64,000 nucleotides of DNA from Silene conica (Eukaryota; Streptophyta; Magnoliopsida; Caryophyllales; Caryophyllaceae). Shown here piece after piece: positions 13,403 to 23,590 of the stretch. The position numbers and the translations under genes were made by a program. How positions within the stretch are numbered: the stretch's first letter is position 1; each line of letters begins with the position of its first letter. The stretch lies in NCBI GenBank assembly GCA_029255685.2, contig CM055319.2, positions 19,805,247 to 19,869,246 on the forward strand. The letters are read 5' to 3'. Below the pieces are notes generated by a model. It searched no databases. It saw only the letters and a program-made list of their open reading frames with translations, and was not told where the DNA came from.

Positions 13403-14289
13403 TGTAAAACCCCTCGCGAAAGCGTAAAAGTAAACATACAAAACATGCCAAAAATGCAGCGGAATTAAAACTTTTGAAGAGATAATTAAACATGCGAGGT
13501 GTCTTAACAATATAAAACTTGCGGAAGAAGAAAAACATAAATAAGTATATAAGTGCGATACAAAACAGCCCGGGATAGCTTATCCCTACAGGCACAAAAT
13601 ACTGAAACGTAAGTCTAAGGTCTAGCTAACGAATAGGTAAAAGTCAACGATGAAGGATCATCGCTCGCTAGCCTCAACGTAACCCCCTGCAAAACAGCCT
13701 CATGTACCTACACACATACAACATGTGCGCCACAGTCAGTGCGGAGTGACTAGAGTGCTCTTAGCCACCTATTGTCAGTGACACAAAACACATAAACATA
13801 CAATATACTCCAGCATATATAAAACATGTGAAGCATACAAATTCCATATTCGAATCTCAAGTCAACATGCAAATACTTATGCAAAGGCTCTCAATCAACT
13901 TCGGAAACTATTTGGAAGGAGAGCCGGTTTCTCTTCCGGTTGCCCGACCGGGGGTCTTTCAATCCAAACCATTTACGAAACCAATCAAGGAGTCATCCAA
14001 TGCCTTGGATGAACAACACTTTAATCAAGTAATATACTCATCACTATCAACATACATATCTGACACTGTACCAACTCTAGGCAAGCAGATATAAAACAGC
14101 AAGTATATAACATTGTACCCCATCCCAGGCAAGTATATACCATATTCAGCAATATCAAACCATGACCCCAATCCTAGGCATGGAAGGATACAATTACACA
14201 TTACAAGAGAAAACTCATATGAAGATTCCGTTATACAACCACGGCATAAATACATAGCCTCAGCAATTATAATCCACATGCATAAATAC

Positions 14290-14858
14290 ACCTCAGAATA
14301 CAAAGGCAAACGAAAACCGTGACCTAATCCAAATCACAGATCCCACAACAATACACCTCAAAATACAAGGGCAAGCAGAACTGTGACCTAATCCAAATCA
14401 CAGACCTACAACAATACACCTCAAAATACAAAGGCAAGCAGAACTGTGACCTAATCCAAATCACAGACCTACAACAATACACCGCAAAATACAAAGGCAA
14501 GCAGAACTGTGACCTAATCCAAATCACAGACCTACAACAATACACCTCAAAATACAAAGGCAAGCAGAACTGTGACCTAATCCAAATCACAGACCTACAA
14601 CAATACACCTCAAAATACAAAGGCAAGCAGAACTGTGACCTAATTCAAATCACAGACCTACAACAATACACATCAAAATACAAAGGCAAGCAGAACTGTG
14701 ACCTAATCCAAATCACAGACCTACAACAATACACCTCAAAATACAAAGGCAAGCAGAACTGTGACCTAATCCAAATCACAGACCTACAACAATACACCTC
14801 AAAATACAAAGGCAAGTGAAAGCTGTGACCTAATCCCAATCACAGCCCCACAACAATA
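14290..14858. repeat. 63-bp tandem array, ~9 units, hairpin in each unit
   Basis: Unit starts fall at 14290, 14355, 14418, 14481, 14544, 14607, 14670, 14733 and 14796. Units are nearly identical except the first and last. Because 63 is a multiple of three, the reverse strand reads as a repeating 21-residue peptide, which is an artefact. Each unit contains CTGTGA-CCTAATCCAAA-TCACAG, a 6-bp stem with an 11-nt loop. Confidence 0.93.
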
Positions 14859-16795
14859 CTTCATCCAAAACTATGACCTAAACCAAATCACGGCTTTACA
14901 ACTTCACTTCTGAAACTTACTCCATTCTTAACCAATCATGCAAACAACGTATATCCAAACCAACACTTAATTGACCCCGGGAATTAAGCCGAGGGAGAGC
15001 CGGTTTCCCTTTCGGTTGCCCGACCGGGGGGTCTCTATCCTCACTCTATTCTCGAACCCAATATAGTGCCGCCCGAACCTCGGGGATCTCAAACACACAT
15101 ACAAGTATAAAAGAAAGACTAATTTCGATTAAGTTATTTCTAAACGACTGCCATATATTAAAAAAAATATCTTAGTCCGATAAAAATTATTAACGGTCAT
15201 CTAAGAACTAACTAATTTTAGACAAGTCACTAACTACTTTATTAAATCTTACTTAGCTCAAAATATATTTTACTAAGTATTTGATTACGTTCTAATTAAT
15301 CGGTTCAACCGATAAAGGAAATAAACAGGATTTAAATTAAACTTCATATTATATTACCTATATATTTTAAAACGGGAAAAACAACTAACTAATTAAATTA
15401 TTCCGACAAGCTTCTTAAAATTAAACCGTAACCCATTACTAATTCGTAACGATTTGTAATGTATAATATTTAAACGTAAACAAGCTAGCAAGCACGTACG
15501 TAAACTAATTAATTCAAGCAGGCTAGCAAGCACGTACGTAAAATAATAATAAAATAACCAAAATATTAGTATGTAGTAATGTAGTATGATGAACGTAGTA
15601 AAAATAATAATTAAATAATAATAATAATAATAATAAAAATAAAAATATTAGTATGCATTAGTAGTATTAGTCCACGAATAAAATAACAAAAATAGTAGTT
15701 ATAGAAATAATAGTGGTAAGTAGTTTTATGTGAAGTAGCAGCCATTAGTAATACTAATGAGTAGTCTTACTCAGTAGCGCGGGCAGCACTAGACAACAGC
15801 AACAATTTGACTAGCTAGAAACCACAGACCAGCGAAACCAGTAGTAAAAACACTAACTTTGCAATAACAATAATAGAACTACCATGGCAAATTGCAACAG
15901 ATAATAGAGGAGAACACAACTATGGGCAGTAGCAATGTGCAGCGAGACACAACAAGTACTTCCTACATTCTCTTCCCACAATTGAAGTACCCATTTCATT
16001 CAGTAGCTACTTAACCCCTGAATATCTGATATAGTGCTAAGTAGCAGCTCAAATAGTTGCAATAGAATAAAAATTGAATGTAGAAGATATCAATTATGCT
16101 AATGACAGCAGCAGTATACAAAATAGCATTGAATAACATCAACGATAACAGCAATCAAACAACAACAGGGCAGCGGCCATAACTACGGTACGCAACACCA
16201 CATAGCAACCCCAGAAGACCGGTACTAGAGCAATGTAGGAGTAAAGCATAAATTACGACCGACTTGTATAGAGACTGTAGCAATGACCAGATATGACAAC
16301 AATAGCATAGCAGCGATCAGTAGCAACTTGACACCAACAATCGACAGTGATGAACTTAACAGAGTGCAGTGACCTTAAATGGTGACACAGCAGTGATATA
16401 CAGTACCCAACAACAGTTAAACGTGCATCAGAAATGGAGCAACAGTAGTACAGCGGAACAGTAACAATTATAGCAATAAACAGCACCCAAACCATGATTC
16501 CACTTGATAACAATTACCTTATGAACCAAACAACATAGTCTCATCAAGTAATAACTCAAAATCATATTCTACCCATTTCCCATCCTAAATACATGTGAAT
16601 TTCAAATGTAAACTACCCACAACTCATTAAACACAAAACCCACATTTAATTCACATAATCAACAACAAAATCACATGTCAAATTAATTTAAGACAAAGGC
16701 CGAGCTTTTCTCATTATCGTCACCTTTAAGAGTGTTTCTTCACTTCTAGTCTTCCACTATATACGAATCCTTGTCCGGGTCGTCAATGTCGACAC
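14859..16795. other. Body of the solo LTR, no gene
   Basis: AT-rich with (ATA)-type runs near 15610-15650, scattered 'AGCAG/CAACAG' low-complexity sequence, and the second GC-rich box at 14992-15036. Short open frames (such as 16253-16513, minus) show no known family. Confidence 0.5.
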
Positions 16796-17271
16796 CTACA
16801 AACAACGAAAACGGGTTATTTGAGGGTAATTTCGAGTAAACCTCAAAACAGCCCAGAAATCAACTTTGACGAAACGGAAAAAGAAAGAGATAGAAAGAAC
16901 GGAAATGAAGAGAGGAATGCGATGGTGAAAAGCTTGTGTCAAACGGAGTTGAGATGAGTAAATGGATGATGATTTTGTGAAGGAGAAAAAGAGTAAAAAT
17001 GGAGAAACCAAGTTACTTATTATTGTTGGAGGTGGGTGGTGTGCTTTATATTTGACTTGAGTCGGGTTTGCAAGATGTAAGGAGCGGAAAATCTTAAAAC
17101 GGAAATTACTAAGTAAACGTGGAAATCTTTAAATTAAACAACTTAAGACGGGACTTAACGGCATTTCTTAAAATAAAACTTACGGATTAAAATTAAAATA
17201 TTATTAAATTCCGTAAACTACTTTTAAATTATTAAAATTATTTTTATAAAAATACGGGCTGTTACACCATG

Positions 17272-17770
17272 TGAAAATAAAACATGTTATTTTCGAAAAA
17301 AAAAACGAGTCTGTTACAGGGGGGAGGTCGACCGACCTAAACATGTGGTCGACCGACCTCCTGACGAGAAACAGAAACTTTCTGCAAAAGAAAAATCGGT
17401 CGACCGACCTATCAACTAGGTCGACCGACCAACAGGCAGTAAAAACGAATTTCAGAAAACGCAAAACGCTGCACCTTTTGAAATCAAAACAAGTTTTTAC
17501 CTTTTAAACTTTGATTAAAACAAGTAAATCAAAATTAACATCAACAAGGGTTCACATATTGTCAAGAATATCGATTAATTAACAATATGTAAACATGAAT
17601 CGAAAAACAAGATCGATTACTCACAAAAGAAAAACTTTCGAAACAGAAACCAACACAGGAGGCGGTCGACCGACCGCAACAGGGGGTCGGTCGACCGACT
17701 CAGCGGCAAAACACGATTTTTCAGATTTTAAAACTTATGAAAAACACAAAAGTAAAATTTTCATTGCCTG
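17272..17770 (-). other. Copia leader/gag-side remnant with GGTCGACCGACC palindromes
   Basis: This lies between the primer site and the inserted LTR. AT-rich sequence carries three pairs of GC-rich palindromic blocks (about 17326-17361, 17397-17430 and 17662-17700) built on GGTCGACCGACC. No gag frame survives. The blocks read as RSVD/RSTD-type peptides on either strand, with no known protein family. Confidence 0.6.
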
Positions 17771-17783
17771 GGCTCTGATACCA
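17771..17783 (-). other. Copia primer-binding site (initiator tRNA-Met)
   Basis: On the minus strand TGGTATCAGAGCC lies two bases inside the 5' LTR. It is complementary to the 3' end of plant initiator tRNA-Met, the usual copia primer. Confidence 0.93.
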
Positions 17784-17785
17784 CT

Positions 17786-18789
17786 TGTGGGGAATAAAGC
17801 ATGTATTCGCCCTAAACTTGCAGGATTATAATGAAAATTACAGTTGTGAATATTGTCATAAGATAAATAAAAACATGAAAAAGAATACAACCTTGGGTCC
17901 TTGCTTGAATAGGCCTAAGAACAGGAATTAAAGTAAATTCCCTCCTATAACTTGCACCCAAGACTTTGTTTGAGATGATGCCGCGTGAGCTAGAAAATAC
18001 TCTCCAATTGCCTTGCAATATGGGGAGAGCTATTGAGGTTTTAGATGTGAGATCTGAGTTTTGGGAGAAGAATGCTCTCAAAAACCCTAATTGTGAGAAT
18101 TGTGATTCAACAGTTAACCAAGAGTCCTGACATAAGGAGAAGGACTCTCCTTATGTAGCCCTAGGTCGGCCGAATGGGTATGGGGTAAGAGTGGGCTTTA
18201 TCCACTCTTACCTTATTCCTTTGCATGATTCGACCCGTTTTGCTAAATATTATTTGCGGGATTTTTATTATAAATCGTATACGTGTCATCAGGTATTAAT
18301 GCAGTCGATGTATTAATAATGGCCTGATAAAATTACGATATTGTATAATTACCCAAATTAATATAACTGTTTATATTAATACGCGAAATTAATATTTAAT
18401 TAAGTATAACTGCTTATATTTAATTTACGAATTAAGCATGTAATCCGTATTAGCTAAAATTATTTAATCCGTATTAAATAATAATAATCTCAACATCTTA
18501 TTGACTAATTTAATAGTCAATACCTCTGACTAACTGTTTAGTCGTATCCGACATAAATGTGACTGTATTTTCATACCTTCACATCTCTCAAACGTGTCCT
18601 ATAGGTGTGACGTATAGGGACCAGTTGATCACCGCCATCCGTATGACAATAACGTCAAGCTTATCTAGCAAGCCAACCGTTATTGATAAACGTGGATCAA
18701 CTGGTAATAATACTGAAGTATGCCCTTGTGATCCTTAAAGAGATTTAATAAGTCATTGTACTTAATTGTCAAGGACACCAGCCCCAACA
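17786..18789 (-). repeat. Copia 5' LTR
   Basis: 1004 bp, the partner of 9198-10201. Followed directly by the duplication AGGGC (18790-18794). Confidence 0.95.
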
Positions 18790-18794
18790 AGGGC

Positions 18795-21177
18795 TTCTCA
18801 TACTTGTCAGCCCCTTCCCTTTTTTCATAATTTTTTTTCATTATATATCTTCTCATCCACTCCGTGTGAGTGAGAATTGGCTTGTCTCTTACATCTTTTA
18901 ACACAGCATTGGATGATTCACAAAGATTATTGGTAATCATGCTACTCTTACAAGTTGTTTAGAAGGCATGTCTACTCCAATGCTTGGGTGGAATGGCCTT
19001 GACATACTGGTAGGCAGGTTGACTAAGAAATTTGATCTCCTCGAGAGCTGCCAAATACTCAACCTCTATCGTGGCCCATGCTGCTTTCCAAAAACTCTCT
19101 TTGAATGCTTGGCCACTATATTGTAGCTTGAAATTGGCCCAAATGTGCCTAACACAATATCTAATCTCAGCTTTGGGTAAGACGGCTTTCATTGCATCAA
19201 TTAGTCCCTATCATTATCATTAGACGGTAATGTATTAGTATTAGTATTTAGTAGGAAGACATAAATTTTAGGACAAGGAAGAATATAATGTTACCTTTTG
19301 CCTACCAGACATCATTGTGAGACCATCGCCCTCGCCAAAGTCTATGTCTTTCACCAATAACTCAAGAAACCACTTCCAAGAGTCACATTCTCCACCTCAA
19401 CAACAGCCCAAGCAACAGGGAAAAGGTTGTTATTCCCATCCATAGACATTGCCACCAAACACATCCCAGGGTACACACCTTTTAAATGACAGCCATCCAC
19501 CCCAATAAGAGGCCTGCACCCATTTTTAAACCCTTCCTTACAAGCAGCAAGACAAATACACATCCTCTGAAACACTGGTGGTGGTCTGTCAACCCTATCA
19601 ACCCTATCAACCATCACATATGAGCTTGAACCTGGGTTGTATTTCATAAGGGTTTCAACATAATCCCATACCCTGCTGTACTGCTTATCAGAGTTGCCCC
19701 ATATGATCATTTTTGCCCTAGCTCTTGCTATCCAACACTTATGATACCCAACATGAACACCTAGGTCTAATCTCACCCTATCTTGAGTAGCTTTCAAGCT
19801 CCAATGTGGGTCAGACCTCCAAACATCTAGGTATTTATCAGCCAATAATTCAGCAGTGACCATTCTGTTTCGGGTTGTATAAACACATATGTGCTCCAAG
19901 TACATTGACTTAATCTGAAAAGTCATGACATCACCATCCATTTTGGTGGCATGCAACCTGAAGAGACATTTTCTTTTAGATCCACATGTACACTTAGGCA
20001 ACTTTGACTTCTTAACATTCCAAGGGCAGTCACACCTATGTCTACAATATATAGTCACCCTTGGACTCTCGTTGTGAGCAAAGAAGGGTTCATACCCATT
20101 CTCAATGGCATGTTGCCTTATGGCCTTCCTTAACTCGTACACTGATGGAAATTTTAATCCTACCCTAAGCACTATAGGTTTGCCAAAATCTACATCAGGG
20201 TTGAATGTGTCATAATGGTCAGCCTCTTCATCTGAACCTGCCACACTATTGTCATCATCAGAAGCTAAATTAGCATCCTCTCCAACCTGAACATTCAAAT
20301 CATCAACATTAAGAATATTACTTCTAACTCTGGTTCTTGTCTCCCTAGTCTTTGCACATGATTGATTAAGGTTCTTATTTACTCTATCAATGAGTGATTC
20401 CTCAATTACATCAGTGAACAACTCTTCATCATCCACAAAATCACCATCAACTTCGTTATTTCCAATATCAGGTTCACTTAGCTGACTATCTTCAGTCCAA
20501 TAACCCTCGTCAAATCCATTACGACCATCACAATCCTCATCACACTCCTCTTCAAACTCTTCATCAACTCCATCCTCAAACTCAAACGCTGCTTGTTTTC
20601 CTTTTCGCATGTCACACACTAACCCAACATCTCCACTACTCCCCTCATTTTGCTTCTCAAATGTTTCACTAAGTTTTCTCCTTGTTGGTAGTTTATGTAA
20701 CCTTCTAACAGGTTCCAAAATAGGTGATGTTGCAAGTCTCGGTGATCTCCTAAGTGACATAGGACTCACTACCATTTGAACACTAGGCTCATCAGTTACC
20801 CTGTCAACTTCATCCTCCAAAGAAAAAGGACTCTTGGTTATATGGGTCACATTAAGTGGTCTAGCTTCTATAAAATAAATATCCAATATATCGTCTTTAT
20901 CCCTAGATTTAAGCAAGCTTATCATTTGGCTTTCACAATTTAATCTTTGCATCCCCGTCGACAAGCTCTTACCTTTAAGCTTAAAGTAAGCGTCAAAACG
21001 CTTCCCACCCATAAGCCTACTCCCAGTATTCATTACATCACTCAAACAGAATCTACTCGATTGGAATCCAAATTGCAAAGTTACTGGTTCATTGACATAA
21101 ACAATCTTCCCCTTGCTATTAGTTTCAAATATACCATTATGATGGTATCTAATGTCAAATGTGAATGTATCAGACAT
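18795..21177 (-). pseudogene. mudrA-like: MULE1 transposase, 5' part (MuDR N-terminus and MULE catalytic domain)
   Basis: Exon 1 (21177-19295) encodes an N-terminal PB1-like region, an acidic linker (residues ~200-330), the MuDR DNA-binding domain (VGLKFPSVYELRKAI to CDCPWNVKKSK, ~340-400) and the MULE transposase domain with LIGVDGCHLKG and MDGNNNLFPVAWAVVEVE. A one-base deletion near 19388 shifts the frame; the other frame continues WKWFLELL to SGRQK. A GT-AG intron follows (19208-19294), then exon 2 (GLIDAMKAVLPKAEIRYC...). Exon 2 has an in-frame TAA at 18959-18961 and ends at the copia insertion. The gene continues at 9197. At least three lesions besides the insertion make it inactive. 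The intron sits after RQK exactly as in MULE2. Confidence 0.9.
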
Positions 21178-21234
21178 CCTATAAAAACATTATAGGAGTT
21201 GTCAAATTATTTAACATTATAAAAAGTCATATAT

Positions 21235-21238
21235 ACTG

Positions 21239-21302
<64 letters not shown>
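21235..21302. repeat. (TA)n microsatellite in MULE1
   Basis: About 30 TA units upstream of the MULE1 transposase start. Unlike the other TA tracts, it has no TIR element on either side. Confidence 0.95.
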
Positions 21303-21784
21303 TTAACCAAACAAGGTTCAACAACATAAGGTAGTCGATTAAAATTGATACCGATTAATTGAAAACTACTAAGCTTTGAAATCGATTACTTATTTAATTG
21401 GAAAATAATAAACATACTTACAAAAACAATGATTATTAAAGTTTTCATTATTGGTACCGATTAAAATCGATTTTTGTATAGTATATACCAAAAATCGAAT
21501 TTTATTGAACAACACAAATGTATTCAGAAAAATTAAACAACACAAGCCCTAAATCAAGAACAGGTAACCTCGTACAACCATACCTGAATTCTGAAAGGAC
21601 TACGAACTTTAAAGCTTCAACAATGGTGTTCCCACAACTGGAAATGGCAACAATTCATGATTCTAAACTGATTTGGAGGATTTGTGTTGTTTACTTGAAG
21701 GTAATTGATTTAGGGGTTTTTAGTTTAGAGTTCCTGATTTATTTGGATGTTTGACTATACGAGATTATGAGTTGAGTGAATCAA
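21303..21784. other. MULE1 5' flank of the transposase gene
   Basis: AT-rich sequence between the right TIR and the transposase start, the expected promoter and 5' UTR region. A 78-codon frame (21518-21754, plus) resembles nothing known. Nothing else is supported. Confidence 0.5.
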
Positions 21785-21996
21785 ATGAGTGGGTAAGGGT
21801 AGTTTAGGTATATTTCATTAATTTAAGTCTTTATATCGTACGTAGTTCGTGTTTTTTAAAAATCGGGTACGTAATCGACATTGGGGTTTGATTTTTAAGA
21901 TTAAGTAATATTTAAGGCGGTAATTTGTAAAAGTAAACATAAAAGGGGTTATTTACAAAAAACCGTACATAAAAGGGGGTTATTTACAAAAAACAC
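21785..21996 (-). repeat. MULE1 right terminal inverted repeat
   Basis: Reverse complement of 6173-6385. Followed by the duplication TTGTTTTTA at 21997-22005. Confidence 0.93.
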
Positions 21997-22144
21997 TTGT
22001 TTTTATTTAATGAAAGTCAATATCTACTCATTACAATTTTGATTAGTGTTACTTCGCTCAACTTGTCGTCTTCGCTACTGAAATTGTTGCTTAAGTGTTG
22101 CCTGATCGTTATCGTCTCACAAAATAGTGTACCTACACCATTAT

Positions 22145-22853
22145 CTACTCCGTCAAAAAATATATCTAGGTTTATGTAAAAAAGTAAAAAAAAATGTATC
22201 GTATCTAGGTTTAAGTAAAAAAAATATATCTACCCCGTTAAAAAATGTAACTAGGTTTATGTAAAAAAGGAAAAAAAAAAAAGAAATATATCTAGTCTGT
22301 CAAAAAATGTATCTAGGTTTATGTAAAAAAAAGTAAAAAAAAAAAATGTATCTAGGTTTATGTAAAAAAAGTAAAAAAATGTATATACTCCGTCAAAAAA
22401 TGTATCTAGGTTTACGTAAAAAGTAAAAAAAAAATGTATCTACTCCTTAAAAAAATGTATGTAGGTTTATGTAAAAAAAGTAAAAAAAAAATGTATCTAC
22501 TCCTTCAAAAAATGTATCTAGGTTATGTAAAAAATGTATATACTTCGTCAAAAAATGTATCTAGGTCTACGTAAAAAAGTAAAAAAAAAATGTATCTACT
22601 ACTTCAAAAAATGTATCTAGGTTTATGTAAAAAAGTAAAAAAAAATGTATCTACTCCTTAAAAAAATGTATCTAGGTTTATGTAAAAAAAGTAAAAAAAA
22701 AAATGTATCTACTCCGTCAAAAAATGTATCTAGGTTTACGTAAAAAAGTAAAAAAAATGTATTAAAAAAAAAGTATTTACTCCGTAAAAAAATGTATCTA
22801 AGTTTGTGTAAAAAGGTAAAAAAAAAATTATCTACTCCGTCAAAAAATCTATC
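22145..22853 (-). repeat. Minisatellite array, inverted (E3)
   Basis: The same ~55-bp unit as 1512-2795 in reverse complement (AAAAAATGTATCTAGGTTTA, CTCCGTCAAAAAATGTATC). About 12 units. Confidence 0.92.
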
Positions 22854-22956
22854 TAGAATGTGGGTTGTGGGTATTTCTTAACCATTGATTGTGTTTTAAT
22901 CCAACGGACGTGACTCGTTCTCACCGTATGCACCGTATAATCGTTCTCACCGTATT

Positions 22957-23590
22957 TAGGATCGGGTGAAAACGATTATTCGGTGCAAACGGTGAGAACG
23001 ACCTACAACCGTTGGATTAAAACACAATCAAAAGTTGAGAAATACCCACAACCCACCTATGTTTTACTATAAAACATTGTTATGCTCCAATCTCTTTCTT
23101 TCTCCTCTCCTTATTTTTGCCTATTGTACGATTAATTTATCCCCAATATACAATTCTCAATTAGTTTTTTCCACAATAAAGAATTCCCCAATTCACTTTC
23201 CCAATTCAAATTTTCGTCAAAATTCTAGATACATTTTTGGCGGAGTAGATACATTTTTTTTAACTTTTTTTACATAAACCTAGATACGTTTTTTGATGGA
23301 ATAGATACATTTTTTTTACGTTTTTATATAAACCTAGATACGTTTTTGGACGGAGTAGATACATTTTTTTTAACTTTTTTTACATAAACCTAGATACGTT
23401 TTTTTACGAGGTAGATACATTTTTTTTTACTTTTTTATATAAACCTAGATACGTTTTTTTGACGGAGTAGATACATTTTTTTAACTTTTTTTGCATAAAC
23501 CTAGATACGTTTTTTGACGGAGTAGATACATTTTTTATTAGATATATAAACCTAGATACATTTTTTGAAGAATTGATACATTTTTTTCTT
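22957..23590 (+). mobile_element. TIR element E4, left end and array only
   Basis: The left TIR at 22958-23006 (GGATCGGGTGAAAACG then GGTGAGAACG) directly abuts the right TIR of E3 with only TATTTA between, so the two elements sit back to back. About 200 bp of unique sequence follow, then a short forward minisatellite array (23223-23585). No matching right TIR is identifiable nearby. The element is probably cut by the gypsy and CACTA insertions to its right. Confidence 0.55.

Larger units (their letters stand above)
13403..17266 (-). mobile_element. Solo gypsy-like LTR, 3.9 kb, inside the copia element
   Basis: It starts TGTAAAACCCC and ends GGGCTGTTACA on the plus strand, a TG...CA pair, flanked by a perfect 5-bp duplication CCATG (13398-13402 and 17267-17271). 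It has no coding region, primer site or second LTR, so it is best read as a solo LTR left by recombination. On the minus strand it begins TGTAACAGCCCGTATTTT, a start typical of long gypsy LTRs. Inside lie a 63-bp tandem array and hairpins (14056-14858), bracketed by two GC-rich boxes (13917-13960 and 14992-15036). Related to 54086-58257. Confidence 0.85.
9198..18789 (-). mobile_element. Copia LTR retrotransposon inserted in MULE1 transposase
   Basis: Two 1004-bp LTRs (TG...CA) flank a decayed internal region. The 5-bp duplication AGGGC brackets the element. Orientation is minus: the primer-binding site lies next to the right LTR and the polypurine tract next to the left LTR. Internal coding is limited to integrase C-terminal, reverse transcriptase and RNase H pieces in copia order (integrase before RT). 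Gag, protease and the integrase N-terminus are absent. A 3.9-kb solo LTR is inserted inside. The LTRs differ at about 7 positions, so the insertion is fairly recent even though the coding region is ruined. It was probably mobilised in trans by an intact relative. Confidence 0.93.
6173..21996 (-). mobile_element. MULE1: Mutator-like transposon, 15.8 kb with nested insertions
   Basis: It is bounded by long TIRs (6173-6385 and 21785-21996, about 98% identical, ends GTGTTTTTTGTAAATAACCC) and a perfect 9-bp target duplication. It encodes a MuDR-type transposase on the minus strand, starting near the right TIR. That gene is split by a 9.6-kb copia element. Without the copia insertion, MULE1 is about 6.2 kb, ordinary for an autonomous MULE. 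Between the left TIR and the transposase 3' end it carries a captured P450 fragment. The frameshifts and a stop in the transposase mean it can no longer mobilise itself. Confidence 0.9.
5611..22952 (-). mobile_element. TA-flanked TIR element E3, split by MULE1
   Basis: The left TIR (5617-5658, CCGGTGAGAACA then GGTGAGAACG) lies beside a (TA)n tract. The matching inverted TIR is at 22914-22952, after an inverted minisatellite array (22145-22853). The 15.8-kb MULE1 (6173-21996) with its 9-bp duplication separates the halves. Without it the element is about 1.5 kb, similar to E1 and E2. It reads in the opposite orientation to E1 and E2, because its array lies next to the right TIR. The unique interior at 5660-6163 shows no gene. 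Confidence 0.65.

Noticed and set aside
14324-14839. Repetitive peptide with a 21-residue period on the minus strand
   Set aside because: The 63-bp tandem unit happens to be a multiple of three, so frames stay open. There is no sign of coding constraint.
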